Shown: positions 33,833-46,070, counted from the first letter of the stretch. The stretch: DNA of 64,000 nucleotides from Melampsora larici-populina 98AG31 (GCF_000204055.1 NW_006768765.1:1248385-1312384); one strand, 5' to 3'. Translations and numbers: made by a program. The notes: a model not told the origin generated them from the letters alone.

Positions 33833-36800
33833 TCAGCAATCTGGGACAGCGACCGAGATTCTGGCGCCTTTCACCGATGTCTTGATTTCGACGCAAATGA
33901 TAAGAATTTTGAGGACCGATGAGATGTGCAGAATTATTCGATCAGTCTGATGTGTAGATCGCGGGATAGATATCATCCCAAAATTCTTTGGGGAAGATCC
34001 AATTATGCGGAACAAGGTGACTCACTGCTAATCCAGCCCGACTGGTCTCTTTGTATCTTGAAGTGTGCAAACCAGGTTCAAGATACTTAATAAGTGATTT
34101 TGAGAGGGATGAGAAGAGCATCACTATACATACTTGCTTGACATGTCCTTGGCCGTCTGTCTCATCGCAGCGATCGCCTCGTCTAAAGAGACACTATGAA
34201 TCCCGTCACTTGAGAGAGCTAATTGAGCGGCCGTGACGGCTTTGACAGCTCCAAGCGCATTTCTTTCAATGCAGGGAATCTACCAAGCGCCAGGTGCATC
34301 ATTATCACCATCAGAGAGTCAAGTTAGAGCGTTATTCTCATGGATCTGCCCCTCCTCCAACTCTTGTGACTCTGAACGCTGAAGAGAGCGTACCTGTACT
34401 AAACCATCAATTGGATCGCAGGTCAATCCGAGGCAATGTTCAATTCCGATCTCCGCCGCGGCTTCAATAACTTCTGGACTCCCCCCCATGCTGATTGTTA
34501 AACAGATCAGCCAAAGATCAGTATATGCAATACCAAATTGTATCCTGCTTGCTGAGATTTGCTTGATGATAGCGTTGCGGAAGACACTTACCACGCGGCA
34601 AAGGCACCAGCTGCCATCGAACATGCCACTCCGACCTGCAATGTGTTAAAGAGTTCAAGTCTAATTGTAGGGAACATTATGAGAACGCATGACTACGAAC
34701 TTCAGCCATACATCCACCTTCAGCGGCACTAATGGTTGCTCCTCTCTTATAAAGCATTCCGATCGCTGCTGCTGTCAGTAAGAATGTCATGGTGTCACGC
34801 TCATGGTCTTCGGAGATGAACTTTTGACCCACCAGGGCGCAATTTGATCATATCAGCTGATGCTATTCTTCAAAATCGCAAAGAGCCTTTGAGAAACTGC
34901 AGAAATTGGTTAAAACCTACCTCCAAGAAATATTTGAGCACAGCGGGGATGACTGTGCGATATGGAGATGGGAGCAAGTTTAGCCTTTGCGTGGGCATTC
35001 ATTGGGCTCAAAAGATACTCGAAGCAAGAAAAAATGGCGTACCACCAGCTGCCCCATTGGTTGGAGCCGTCACGATTCTCCCACCGGCAGCATTGACCTC
35101 ACTAGAAAACCAAATTTGAACCAAATTTGAACGGAGCAACAGTATGATTGTCAATACATGTCTGATCAAAAGATGCACAAAGAGGTAAAACTTGCTTGAC
35201 TGCGATAGCGTAACAGGAAAGGAAGTCCATGGACGGGAAACTATTTCGACGAGGCATCACAGGTGGAATCTCGTGATCGAATCTGCCTCTGACCACCAAC
35301 GGAGCACGAGTCTCACCTCTGTGCTCAATGGTTGCATTTGATTGTGGTGATAAAGCTCGAGTTGAATCTTCTTGGGAGGTAGAAGTAAGAGCTGTGTTGG
35401 AGACTTCAGGTAATAAATTTGGTTTAGTGAATGACAAGGCAGGTGGGCTGTTGCTGGGCGAGTCTGAGATGGAAGGGAAAAAGCCTCGGTGTAAGCTAGA
35501 GACGAAATCCGATTCAGTCGATTCAGAATGTGGTGATAGATCAATATCATGCTCATCAGCTTAAACATATCATAAGCGTGGTCACTAACCGTCGATAAAG
35601 ATTCTTGGCTCTGCGTTTGACACGTAAGCGACCTGGAAGGGTTTCTTCGTCTGAAGAGACACCTTGTCTAATGGAATCATCCATCACCTGACAGAAAATA
35701 CACGCGTGAGTTCATGATAACATTGGATATGGACAAGGCGAGTAGGAGTGTGTATATGCCACCAACGCGATAGATTTTCATAAGATTAGCCCTGATCTCG
35801 CTTGCGGACAGAAATTGCCTTTCGTTGTTGAAAACGATCTGAGCAATTGTAAGCTGAACCCAAAGAGGAGTGCACGATGAGCGCTGGTGTTTTCAAGACA
35901 AAGAGTGCTCTGTCTCTTACGTTGTGTATCCGAGTTAATTCTAAGAGACTGTCGCCATTATGAAATGGCAAAGGAGGCTGATTGGGTCCAGAAGTGCTGT
36001 CTTTGGAGTCAACTATGTCCGCCTTCGAATCCTTGCCACTTTCACCATCATTCTGGGACTGTGATTCCAAGAGAAGCTGAGAAACGGGAGCAGGATGAAA
36101 TGGCTCCAAGCGGACGGCTGACGCTCCTTTCTTATCAATTTGCTTGTAGTAAAGATTCTCTCGAGAAAATTGTGTATCTTTATTGACGACGAAACCTCCT
36201 CCTACTGAAAAGTAAGTATTACTCGCAATCAAGTCACCTTGTTCATCATAGACCGAAAAGAGCATTCTGTGTTTATATGACGGCGCATTCATTGTAAGTA
36301 AAGCCGAGGTGGTATAGAAAGAAACGCAGAAGCTGGGTTTACCCATTAGGATGTTGAGGAAGGACTCGATCCCATAACCAGACCATGTCTTTCTCGATGT
36401 CAAATTGTGTGAGTTGACCTCCTTCACCATCACTCAGTTCCGCGCCAAGAACAATAGATTTATTATCGCAGACTGCTTGATACCTTGTAGGGATCGTGTG
36501 TGTTGGGACTGTTTCACAATCGCAACCCTCGAAGCCGGCTATCAAAGCTTCTGGAGACATATGACCTTTGCCTAAGAATTTGATGTCATTGTTACTCATC
36601 AGTGAAATACCTCGAGTACAGTGCCTGAGTGATAAAAAGGATCCTGACCTGTCGCAGCCAAACTCCCATCTGATACAGTGAGACGCGGGTTGCAGATCAG
36701 TGTATGATTCGATGCGCATCAGATTAACATCACAGCAATGACATACATAAGGCCACTTTCAATCGTCGAGCGTTTTTCAACACGCCTGCCTTCTTCAGAT

Positions 36801-37266
36801 CATTGACAAAAATCTTGGCAGCTCTCATAGGTCCAACTGTATGGGAACTCGAGGGGCCAATGCCGATCGAAAATAGATCAAAGGTGCTCACGACAGCATG
36901 AAGTTCAGGTTGACTAGAAGGCTCGTCTGTGACTAAAGAGTCCTGAGATAATTTTTCGCCGTTGCGTGAGTCCGGAACAAGCTGCGAAAAAGGAATATCT
37001 GGAGGTTGAACTGGAAAGGCATCGAGGTGCTCTGGCAGGTAATCGGTATGATCGGCCTGTAAACGAGATGCAACTTGAGAAAATGTTCGAATGCTCAAGA
37101 TTGGTGTTGATGGATTCGTAGTTAAGCCTGTGCGAGCCTCAGCGTGAAGTCGAGTCTCTTGGGTGAAACATAGTAAACGTCGGCGATTGTGCCCGACTGG
37201 AAGAGATGACAAGATGGATCGTGAGGTATAGGATGATAAACTCCGCGCTGCGATGATATTAGCCAT
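33833..37266 (-). CDS. L-serine dehydratase, iron-sulfur (SdaA) type, mitochondrial-like
   Basis: Converts L-serine to pyruvate and ammonia using a [4Fe-4S] cluster. Fifteen exons join in phase to 725 aa: 37266-36747, 36669-36649, 36571-36343, 36266-35921, 35853-35767, 35687-35590, 35495-35196, 35101-35043, 34952-34921, 34820-34701, 34635-34592, 34490-34394, 34279-34134, 34056-34026, 33880-33833. The N-terminus ([18 protein letters not shown], Arg/Ser-rich) looks like a mitochondrial presequence. Motifs: [38 protein letters not shown] region, [69 protein letters not shown] (cluster Cys), [12 protein letters not shown] (cluster Cys) and a terminal VPDC whose last residue is Cys, as in the tail that reaches the cluster in this family. 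A Ser-rich insertion (about 370-470) is extra. Intron 7 has a GC donor, and exon 2 is 21 nt. Confidence 0.95.
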
Positions 37267-38696
37267 TGGCTTATCGATTATGATCTCTAGAGACTCTCAA
37301 GGGTTTTCGAGATATGGCCTCACACCGCAGGACTTAAATCACAATCTATCAAGATGATCGAGTCCAAAGAAGCGTATGAAAAATTTAATTTCAGCACTGA
37401 GATTCTTGAGCAGTCTTCGCACAGATTTCCTCAATCAGACTTCAAAATCCTAATCTATCCTAATGCATCGACATGTATTGGCCCCAAGCTGCTTCAAAGC
37501 GAATTGTCGCCGGTCGGGATGAAAAAGAAGGAATGGTGAGATGAGCTGAGCGATGAGTGACACGGGACAGAGTTGTGTTTCAGTCTGTTTCAGTTTCATA
37601 AGCACAATTTAGTTCCGCTTTCAAATAATCCATCAAATTTCATCCGACAAATTTGCGTGACAATTGAGAAAAAAAGGGCTTGGTTTGATTCGATCACCCG
37701 TTATTGTGTTTCTGTGCAAACCTGTGCAGACTCAATGACCATTATGTCTTAAGCTTAACTAAGCCCCTCTTCCGACGCGGCGACGTCCTCCCTCTCGACT
37801 CGAAGAGGGGCTTGGCTTGTACCCCGACTTTGAGATGAGACCAGCAGGAATTTTAAGCACTTTTGCTTGAAATCTCTCTTTGAAGGCTCTAAAGATTGTG
37901 CAACCTGACAAAAAGTTGAACAGAGCTCCTTATAAGCCTTGTACACATGCTCATCCCACTTTTAGCACCATGTTACTTGAGCAAAGTGGCACAGTTCAGT
38001 TGTTGAGTTCTTGTGAATCTGGGTCTTAAGTATTCAAGGCGCGCGTAGGCTCACACACTGACCCCTTCAAAACCATGTGATACCTATCAGAATCAAATTT
38101 CCTCACAATCTCCAAGTGGTGACAGGCTAAAATCAGTACAACAAGAAGCAGAAGGGCTTGAAAAAACTCTGCTGTATATATTTCAAGGTTCCACAGTGTT
38201 TAGATCCCCCAAAAAGGAATCTCAAGCAAAAGCACTTGAAAATCTTGCTGGTCTCAGGCCAAAGTTGGGGCTCTTTGAGAGCCAATGTGACCATGTTGAT
38301 AGAGAGGTGTAGTTAAGCTTAATTATGTCTGTACCTGAAACTGTCTGATCCCTTTTGCAAGATTGTTTAAACTTGAAGCTTGTCTAAAAAGTTCTGGGAC
38401 TGTTGTGTAATTGATCCAAACAGCCCATCAACCTCCTGAAGAGGCAAAATTACCTATGCATAACAGGAACAGACTCAAGATGACATCCACCTGGTAAGGT
38501 AGAGTTATTAAGGGAGAAAGAATGACTTTGATGTTCCACAAACATTCAACAGGGGTGATGTTTGATCATATAGGAGAAAACTTCAACAACTTTACCTGAT
38601 ATTTCTGCCACTATGAATTTTTTTTTCTGACATGTTTCAAGACTGTTGTTTATGATTCACACTGGTGAATATTTGATCTGGTGGTGACAGGTACAA
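37267..38696. other. Serine dehydratase upstream region and repeat-like DNA
   Basis: The first ~100 bases are the presumed promoter/leader. The rest is non-coding, without recognisable elements. Confidence 0.35.
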
Positions 38697-39158
38697 TAGG
38701 GCTTGGGCAAAAACCGACCAACCAGTTTTGCGCCTTTCAGAAGGGAGTTGAAGCAAGTCAAAGATGGCCGGAAACAACTGTGTGCAGGTTTCACAGACCT
38801 GTCGCTCTGCCAGGTCACTCAAAGTCAGTGTTTGGGTCTGAAGACAGGCCTTTTCAACTGAGCTGAGCTCCAAAAGAGCCTAGGTGGTACCCGGCTCTCT
38901 GCTTTGTGAAAGGTGGAAAGATGTTGTTTGTGTGGCTTGAGTGGCACAAATTGCTTTTGGTTTTTGAATTGGTTGGGCTTTGGAAGAACACCGCTTACCA
39001 GTCAACTTTTGGTTTTTTTTCACAAAGCAAAGCAAAGAACAAGTTTTTTTGTTGGCTTTGATATTGTTTGAGCAATTTTTCCTGAACATTCCTAAAAAAT
39101 TGAATCACAACTCAATGGCACTCAGAAACTGGTTGGTTGGTTTTTTGCCCAACCCCTA
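38697..39158. mobile_element. TIR element of ~462 bp, unclassified
   Basis: The left end TAGGGCTTGGGCAAAAACC…CCAACCAGTTT and the inverted right end (…AACTGGTTGGTTGG…GCCCAACCCCTA) share about 32 bp. The ends read TA|GGG…CCC|TA, which would fit a TA duplication. The interior has no coherent frame. No longer target-site duplication is visible, so the superfamily is left open. Confidence 0.6.
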
Positions 39159-40512
39159 ATTGCTTCTGCCAAGGACAGTGCTTGGCATCTGCACTTAGTA
39201 AAGGAGTTTTGGATGTATCTGCAAAATCTGGGGGGTGCCATGAAAGGGATTGGCTGTGCAAGGTGATGGTAAGACAGGGAGCGTCAATTTGAGAATATTG
39301 TAAGGAGTATGAGATCATGGCAATATGAGGGCTCTCACTAGAAACCAACACAGTTCACTCCACAAAGCTGAATGGGTGGCTTATTCTAGTGGTTCATCTT
39401 ATCTATGTGTAGCTTTTCACAGCCAAGTAGTTTGGGAGTGTTCTGTTTGTCATGAGAATAATCAGGCCACCAAAACATGTGGAAGTGTCAAAGTCTACTC
39501 TGGCACATGCTCAAGATCAATGCAATGTTCTGCATCTTTACAAAAATTTCAAGCCCCTCAATACTCGGCATAAGCAAAGAATCCCACAGTTTTACATGTA
39601 GTAGAGCAAGGTCCTGTGGTTTGGGTTGGCTGTTTTCAAGCATCGAGTCATTGGAAGTGTGTTAAGTAATGTAATTTTGAGTGCAGAATCAGCAATATAA
39701 ACTAATTTCTGTAGAGTTTGTGAGTAACATTAATTACACTTGTTGTCTAGTATAGATAATAGATTGCTACATGAGGATTAGAAGAGTCTAATCCTCCAGT
39801 CATATAACTAGAAATGAATATGCTACAAGCATGACTATTGTGTAAGCATAAGAATGTGCTCATAACAGAATGTAGGTGATATTCAATCTGATATTCTTAT
39901 AACCTCTGTGCTGCATAATTGAGGCCTCTATCTACAGACATGGGCATCAAAATTAACTGGTAGAACAAGGCTAGGTGCCAAGACTCAGGCACATGCAAGT
40001 GTATCAAAGACCCCAAAACATTGAATTTCCTGGGGATTATACCATAATAATTTCAGCCTCTATTTATAGAGAGTAAAGATCAATTGAAAGATATCATGAA
40101 GATCAGATGTTTGGGTTGATTTGGAAATGCAGATAAAACAAGTGAGAAAAAAACACCAAAAGGCTTTCTATTTGATAATTTGCAAAAAAGAGATCCATAA
40201 ATTGAAAAGAAACAACAATCTATCTGTCCTATCTAGGAAAACATCTCCCATAATTTGAAGAGAAGGAAATGTTGGGAAGAAGGAGGTGCATCTCCCTGAC
40301 CCCCTTCCAAACAGTTGGTAAATGGGAATTTGATGTAGAGTAAATCTAAGATTAAATCTAAGAGTTCCTCTACTAAAACTTACTACCTTCTGTGCCAAAT
40401 TTCAATCTTTTCCGGTAAGTCCCTCGTGCCTTGGGCCTCACTTGTTATGTTTAAACCCCTGCACAAGGGACTTTGTTAAGTTATGTATTTTAGGTTACAT
40501 AGTCTGAGTTTC
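39159..40512. other. Intergenic AT-rich DNA
   Basis: Nothing recognisable; only short frames without motifs. Confidence 0.35.
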
Positions 40513-42426
40513 ATGTCCATAAAGGCCTTGTAGATTTTTTGTTTTTAAGTGCTTTTGATTTCACAGAGCGCACTATCTATCAATGTGTGCAAATACTGTA
40601 ACTACCGTACAAAATCCTTTATGTTTTCTACTATGAGCCAGACTACTAAGCCTTCACAACAGACCATTTTATAACAATTTTTTAATACACTAAAGAAGCA
40701 AAAGAATAGAGAAATTGATAACATAGGAAAAAAGGAAAATTTTGCATAAGTTGGACAAATGAGTGTGTGGCTATTTATCTAAGTATGTTCTGAAATAATG
40801 AAATCTTTTTGTGTATTCAATATATTGAGCTAAGTAAGGAAAAGCTGCTGGTGTGTCCAGCAGGTCTAGTGCAGAGTTCAAATTGACTTTGATTTTTTCT
40901 TCTTTGATTGTTTTCCTAAATGCTTGATGTTGCTTGTTATATCTTCTACAAAATATGAGAAAGTGGTTTGGTGACTCTGTTACTCCGCAGGTTTCACATT
41001 TTTTGTCTTCTTCAACCCCTGTCCAATGGAGGAATTTTTGGAGTGGGCAGTGACCACATTGTAATTGAAAGATCATGGCCGCCTGTCCTTTCTCTAAATT
41101 ATTTGATGTGTCAGCTATGTATTTTCCTGTTGTCTTAAATCTTTTTATGGATACCGCTCCCCTGTTAAATTTTTCTTTGGTATGTATGAGTAAACCTCCT
41201 AGGCTTACTGGTAATAAGACCAAATCATCATTTCCTTCAGCTGCTTCCTTAGCGGCAGTGTCTGCTTTTTGTTCAATTCAGTTTCTTCATGCCCAGGCAT
41301 CCAATACAAGGATATTGTCTTGTTTGTTGGAACAGTTCTATGTGACTGGCGTAACATCTTAGCTAAGTATTGTAAAGTTTTAGGTTGGATCGGATTCCCT
41401 AGCAGCTCTAAGGCTGCCTGGCTATTGTTAAAGATTGCTAGGGATGTGTATCTTGTTGGATTTTCTGTCATTGTTGTACTAAATTTTAATAAACCAAGTA
41501 TCAGTGCCATAGTCTCCATTTCATGGTTAGATATGCCCTCTATTGGGCCAAAAGGTTGGCTCAGAATGCTATTCTCCATTGCCGCCGCAGCACCTCCTCC
41601 TGTGTCAGGGATGAAAGAGCCATCTGTGAATATGATACAAGCACCGTTAGTTTTCTCTTCTTGCAGTTGCTGTGGTATTTTCTTCTTCACTGGCACCACA
41701 TCACATTTTTCTCCTTTATTCTTCACCTCCCATTTTGGTTTGATCCATGGGGGACAGGATATGGGTGGATTGTTTCTAATGTTAAGTCATTTGATACAAA
41801 CATGTCAGCTTTTTGTAAAACTCGATGTATTGAACTCAAAAGGTTACGTGGTGTGTTAAATAATTCAATATCCAGTATATGTCTTGTTGGGCAAGTTTTT
41901 GGAGCTGTTTGTTGTTTATAAATAAAGTTGTGATTGTATCTTATAGCTAAATCTTTAAATGAGATCATGTTAGCGGCATGGGTCATGTGGTCTGTTGGTG
42001 AGCTTTTGAAACCTCCTAGGATTAATCTGTTAGCTGTGTTTTGTAATAAGTTGAATATTTTTGTGACTTTACCTTCTCTTCTTGTGTTGAACCACACTAT
42101 ACAGCCAAACAGGATACATGGTTTAAGAATAGACATGATCAATGCTTTTGCTTCCTTAGGACTAACACCCCAATAGCATTTGTTGATTTTGCTTATTTGT
42201 GTGATTGTTGTTCTTCCTATCTGGTACATCTTTTGGATGTGTGATCCAAGCTTTAGCTTGGGGTCTAACCACACTCCTAGCCATCACAGTTTCTGTTGTG
42301 GTAGTAGTACCTGTTTTCCAAATAAAACAATTGGATTTGTATGTTTTTTATGGGTAAAATGCATTATCTGCGCTTTTTTCTGATCAACAATTGCTCCATG
42401 CTGATGTCCATAAAGGCCTTGTAGAT
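40513..42426 (-). mobile_element. 5'-truncated LINE with RNase H, flanked by 23-bp TSD
   Basis: A 23-bp direct repeat beginning ATGTCCATAAAGG occurs at 40513-40535 and 42404-42426. Between them the minus strand reads as the 3' end of a non-LTR retrotransposon. It starts within the post-polymerase part of the RT (MHFTHKKHTNPIVLFG, WLDPKLKLGSHI, LQNTANRLILGGFKSSPTDH), then RNase H (FTDGSFIPDTGGGAAAAM…HEMETMALILGL…FNNSQAALEL…WMPGHEETELNKKA) and a Cys/His region (CETCGVTESPNHFLIFC). The right-hand TSD abuts the truncation point. The left-hand one abuts a short T run (TTTTTGTTTTT), the reverse complement of the poly(A) tail. Defects: a TGA near 42278, a one-base frameshift near 41255, and Asn in place of the expected catalytic Asp in FNNSQAAL. 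The copy is dead on arrival and later mutated. Confidence 0.88.
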
Positions 42427-42691
42427 CACAATGGCAGTATGATTTAAGCAACAAGGGAAGAGGAGGGAAACCAATTGGCATATGCAAATTTTTAGCAGTC
42501 TCTGTGAAATAGGGATCTGGATAAGAATGGTTATGATTTTGGAAGCTACCTTAATTTTTCACAATGTCCGTTGGTTCTTGGTTCTCCAGATCACACATTG
42601 TACTTGAATGCACCAGTGGGATATGATGGTTCTGCACCTAAGAGTCTCCTGAATTGTAGGAATTTGCCTTTGACTACTCCTACATTGTATG

Positions 42692-42746
42692 TACACGTGA
42701 AAACCGATACATTTTTTGGGTATTGGTTATATCAGAGTCGACTGTA
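42692..42746. mobile_element. Remnant of the pogo-like MITE family
   Basis: The right end GGGTATTGGTTATATCAGAG-TCGACTG-TA matches the 8500-8676 element end. The left end is degenerate (GTGAAAACCGATAC). Flanked by TA. Confidence 0.55.
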
Positions 42747-43595
42747 CTAAGATTGCTGGACCCATCACAATCACAACAATGACACAACTCCTTTCATGGT
42801 TTTTGTCCCTCATCATGTAGTGCCGAAATCCTGAAAGCTTTCTGCAGCACATACAAATAGAGGTTGTATGATAGAGATTCATTTTGCTGATTTTATATAA
42901 ACAACAATTGTACAAACACGCTCTTCTCGTTCCGCTTATAGTTTGACGCGGCGTCGCGAGCAGTGCGACCATCGAATGCATTGCATGCGTTGCTTCCTCC
43001 ATACAAGAGATCCCGTCGTGTGTCGTGGCTGCAGCTGCGACCAAAAATCCAGAAATCTTACGCTGATGCCAATTTCTTTGCCGGACAGCGTTGCGGGGCA
43101 AGCAAGGGTGTGGTATACAAGACTTCTAACGAGTTGATGCTAAGCTTGTCTTCGTTGAAGCTGAGGCAATACCAACGGTGAAGATGTGTTTCTGGATCGT
43201 ATCGAGGTCCCTTGAGGACTTACTGACATACTCTCTGGTTTGTCAGATCTGTGGATCGCGAGTCCACAGTTTTGTAGCTCGAGTGCTCTACACCCTCCTT
43301 CGAAATCACGGATTGAGGACAACGATTGGCTGTTCGAACACTCAAGAATACCTTGTGATCACCGCTTGGGAAACTATCGAATCTTCCTGCCAGAAAGCGC
43401 GCTCAGACCAGAGGTATTCATCTCAATATTCAATTGTCAAAAGGGTGAGTCATTTTATGATCAGCTACGATCCAGTTGGAAGTAAAGAGTCGAATAACGC
43501 CAACACATCCTTACCATGTAGCCACAATCCATTTCGTTTTCGCAGGGTCATAACTGGCATCTCAAGTGACGTGTCAATTTGAGTTTCTTTGTGAG
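42747..43595. other. Upstream region of the 43.6-kb ORF; no firm gene
   Basis: The composition is more gene-like (GC-richer) than the flanks. An open frame with ATG at 43184 runs to 43582 (about 132 aa, MCFWIVSRSLEDLL…), but it has no recognised motif and may be leader sequence or an unspliced 5' exon of the following gene. Confidence 0.35.
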
Positions 43596-46070
43596 ATGCG
43601 GACAAGACCTTCCACTCAAAATGGCTTAGAAACGGGAATCTCACCATCTCTTTGGGCTACGCTGTACACCTGCTCCTTTCTGCTCAGTCAAGCTGGAGGT
43701 CTGCACGTGGAAGATATCGGAAAAGCGTGTCGGTCGGTGGCACCAAGTAGCTTATCATCGATTTCACGTATTACGGATGGAAAATGCGGAGGAGGAGACC
43801 ACTTAATGATTGCAGACCAGACAATCATAACCCCAAAACCTTTTACAGCCGCACTGAGCCGCACACTGACGAGACAAAAAGGACATAAGAACCTGCTCGA
43901 AGAAAGTAACAACCTAAGCTTTGAAAGTCAAGTAAGCTGTCCAGACTCACCCGCACAATGGCCTACAAAATCAGGAAAAGATATACATCAGCTGCCGGAG
44001 GAAACCAGGCGGCAGGGGTCGGGTAACAACTGCCAAGGAATTGCTGATGTTGGGAATGTAGATTGGAATGTCCTTAGACATCGCATTCTCCACAGCATCC
44101 CAATCAGCGAGAGTGACCAAAGCGGACTCTGTCAGAAAGCAAGCGCATCACCATCACGATCACGAAAAGACATTTTAAACGGGCATACTGCAACTTCCGT
44201 AGAGAGACCTACTACAGACCCAAAACAACCGTGGTTACTCACATTCTTACTGTGGCTTTGGTCAAAGGTGATGGTTACATTCCAGTCTCTTTTGAGGATA
44301 GGAGAAAGACATGAAGCTACCAGACTCTCATCGTTATCTTGTGGTAAAGGCCCCTTTGAACCTGATCGTAGGGAGAGGACTACGCTTCGATTTTTTCAAA
44401 GAAAGCACAGCGATAAACTTGAGGATTTGAAAGACCAGACTGTTATACATGAGGTAGGGTACAAGCCTCATTATAGGCTGAGCCTCACAGAGCCGCCGGA
44501 AGTGACACCAAAGCCATCTCGCTTGGCTGTCCCGAAGACCAACACAAAGGAAAGGTCCAATGACCAGGGAATTACCGAAACTTCTCGTCTTGCAAGTCAT
44601 GGGACAGAAAGGCACATATTTGTGAAAGAATTTTATCCCTCCATGGAGCTTTCTCACCAACCAACGGGTGAAAAATCACACGTCGGCCAAAGGAAATCCA
44701 ATGGAGCTGAGGCAGCTGTCAATAACTTAGATCGCGAAATATATCTCGAGATCAAGAGCAGCGAGCCCTTCGAAAGCCACAATTCTTGGATCATCTCACA
44801 GCCCAAATCCACCCCAGGATCCATGCTGGATAAGATAAACATCAACTCCAGGAAATCGATGTCATCAAAAACTTTCAAGTTTTTGGAAATCTTGAGAAAA
44901 AGCGATCTCAGTAACCTTGATGGATATGAGACAATGAGGCTTCAATGTATCCAGGCTTTTGGTACTGATATTGCAAGTGCAGTAACACGTAGGCCGAAAA
45001 AGATTTGGCGAGGCTCTGAAAGACAAAAAAAGTATGATCTCAGCATTAGTAGGCTCTTACAATCAGTGCTGAAAGAAAGGGAATTATCCGAGAAGCAGTT
45101 GACCATTGCCTGGAAGCTAAAAAATAGGATACAACCATTGGTTTTCACACATGAGGAGTGGGAAAAGATCAAAAGAGGTATACAGATATGGAAAACATTC
45201 CCAGAAAGACAGAGTGATCAAACCTTGGCGATGGAATTCTTGAATATCTCTAACAAGGTTGGATTTTTACCGGACAAAAGCGATCTTAGAATGCTATTGT
45301 GGAAACTGAAATACCGTCAAAGTCTTAATAACATTGAGCACTTGAAGACAAAGGCAATGGTACTTTGTTATAAGAAAAATATCCTTGCAACCAACATATT
45401 CTTTGAAAATGCCTTGTGGTACGTAATGAAGACTCCAGACAAGTTCTTAATTGGATGTTCACAAAGACAGACGGACGCAATAAAACGCAAATTAGAACGC
45501 TTTGCTTTTACTGCAGATGAAAAATATACAATCATGGAAGCTTTGGAGCTACAAACTTACCCTGACAGGCACTCATGGACTTTATCCCAGATGGATATCC
45601 AAAACAGCAAAGACCCAGATCACAAATTGGCACTTTCACCTATTTATAAATCATATCAAGAGGCTTTGAAAAACCCCAAAACATTAAGACGTCCTCAAAC
45701 ACAGAGGGAACAGGGAGTCACAATGTCTCTTCTGATATCACATTATGATAACTTGAAATTTCCCAAAGATTTGGAGACAGTCAAGGGCAACAACTCAGAA
45801 TCTCAAAAAAGAAAATTGATCAAAGTTGACAGAAGAGACAAACATTTGGCCAAGTCTTTGATACAGGCAGTTGGGATTCCAACTTCATATATTGAGATGT
45901 ATCATCTGTTTTTGAATTTGTCATTGAAAGACATATTTCGTCTCAAACTAATCCATTCAGACCTCTTGACATCTTCAAATCCTGATTATGAGAATATGAT
46001 TAATATGATATCAAGGATCATGGATAAGGCAAAGCAGAAAATAAATGCAGCCTTGTCATTGGGAGCATAG
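43596..46070 (+). CDS. Intronless 824-aa protein of unknown function, possibly secreted
   Basis: A single uninterrupted frame from the first in-frame ATG at 43596 to TAG at 46070; the frame upstream to 43566 has no ATG. The N-terminus has a polar segment then a hydrophobic stretch ending in small residues (LWATLYTCSFLLSQAGG), which could be a signal peptide, though the n-region is long. A second hydrophobic segment (PWLLTFLLWLWSKVMVTFQS) sits near residue 215. The rest is Ser/Lys/Arg-rich, then a mainly helical C-terminal third (SISRLLQSVLKERELSEKQL, YEMYHLFLNLSLKDIFRLKL-like). I recognise no domain. It stands alone between repeat blocks, and its lack of introns contrasts with most long genes here. 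A rust-specific secreted protein (effector candidate) or an old element-borne ORF are the alternatives. Confidence 0.65.
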   Translation: MRTRPSTQNGLETGISPSLWATLYTCSFLLSQAGGLHVEDIGKACRSVAPSSLSSISRITDGKCGGGDHLMIADQTIITPKPFTAALSRTLTRQKGHKNLLEESNNLSFESQVSCPDSPAQWPTKSGKDIHQLPEETRRQGSGNNCQGIADVGNVDWNVLRHRILHSIPISESDQSGLCQKASASPSRSRKDILNGHTATSVERPTTDPKQPWLLTFLLWLWSKVMVTFQSLLRIGERHEATRLSSLSCGKGPFEPDRRERTTLRFFQRKHSDKLEDLKDQTVIHEVGYKPHYRLSLTEPPEVTPKPSRLAVPKTNTKERSNDQGITETSRLASHGTERHIFVKEFYPSMELSHQPTGEKSHVGQRKSNGAEAAVNNLDREIYLEIKSSEPFESHNSWIISQPKSTPGSMLDKININSRKSMSSKTFKFLEILRKSDLSNLDGYETMRLQCIQAFGTDIASAVTRRPKKIWRGSERQKKYDLSISRLLQSVLKERELSEKQLTIAWKLKNRIQPLVFTHEEWEKIKRGIQIWKTFPERQSDQTLAMEFLNISNKVGFLPDKSDLRMLLWKLKYRQSLNNIEHLKTKAMVLCYKKNILATNIFFENALWYVMKTPDKFLIGCSQRQTDAIKRKLERFAFTADEKYTIMEALELQTYPDRHSWTLSQMDIQNSKDPDHKLALSPIYKSYQEALKNPKTLRRPQTQREQGVTMSLLISHYDNLKFPKDLETVKGNNSESQKRKLIKVDRRDKHLAKSLIQAVGIPTSYIEMYHLFLNLSLKDIFRLKLIHSDLLTSSNPDYENMINMISRIMDKAKQKINAALSLGA

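Noticed and set aside
34000..34026. Ending the serine dehydratase at the unspliced stop giving [10 protein letters not shown]… tail
   Set aside because: Using the GTGAGT donor at 34025 and the acceptor before 33880 restores the family's terminal Cys (VPDC), which the unspliced tail lacks.
35328..35564. Open frames antisense to the serine dehydratase
   Set aside because: Shadow frames of a gene whose exons are supported by strong conservation on the other strand.
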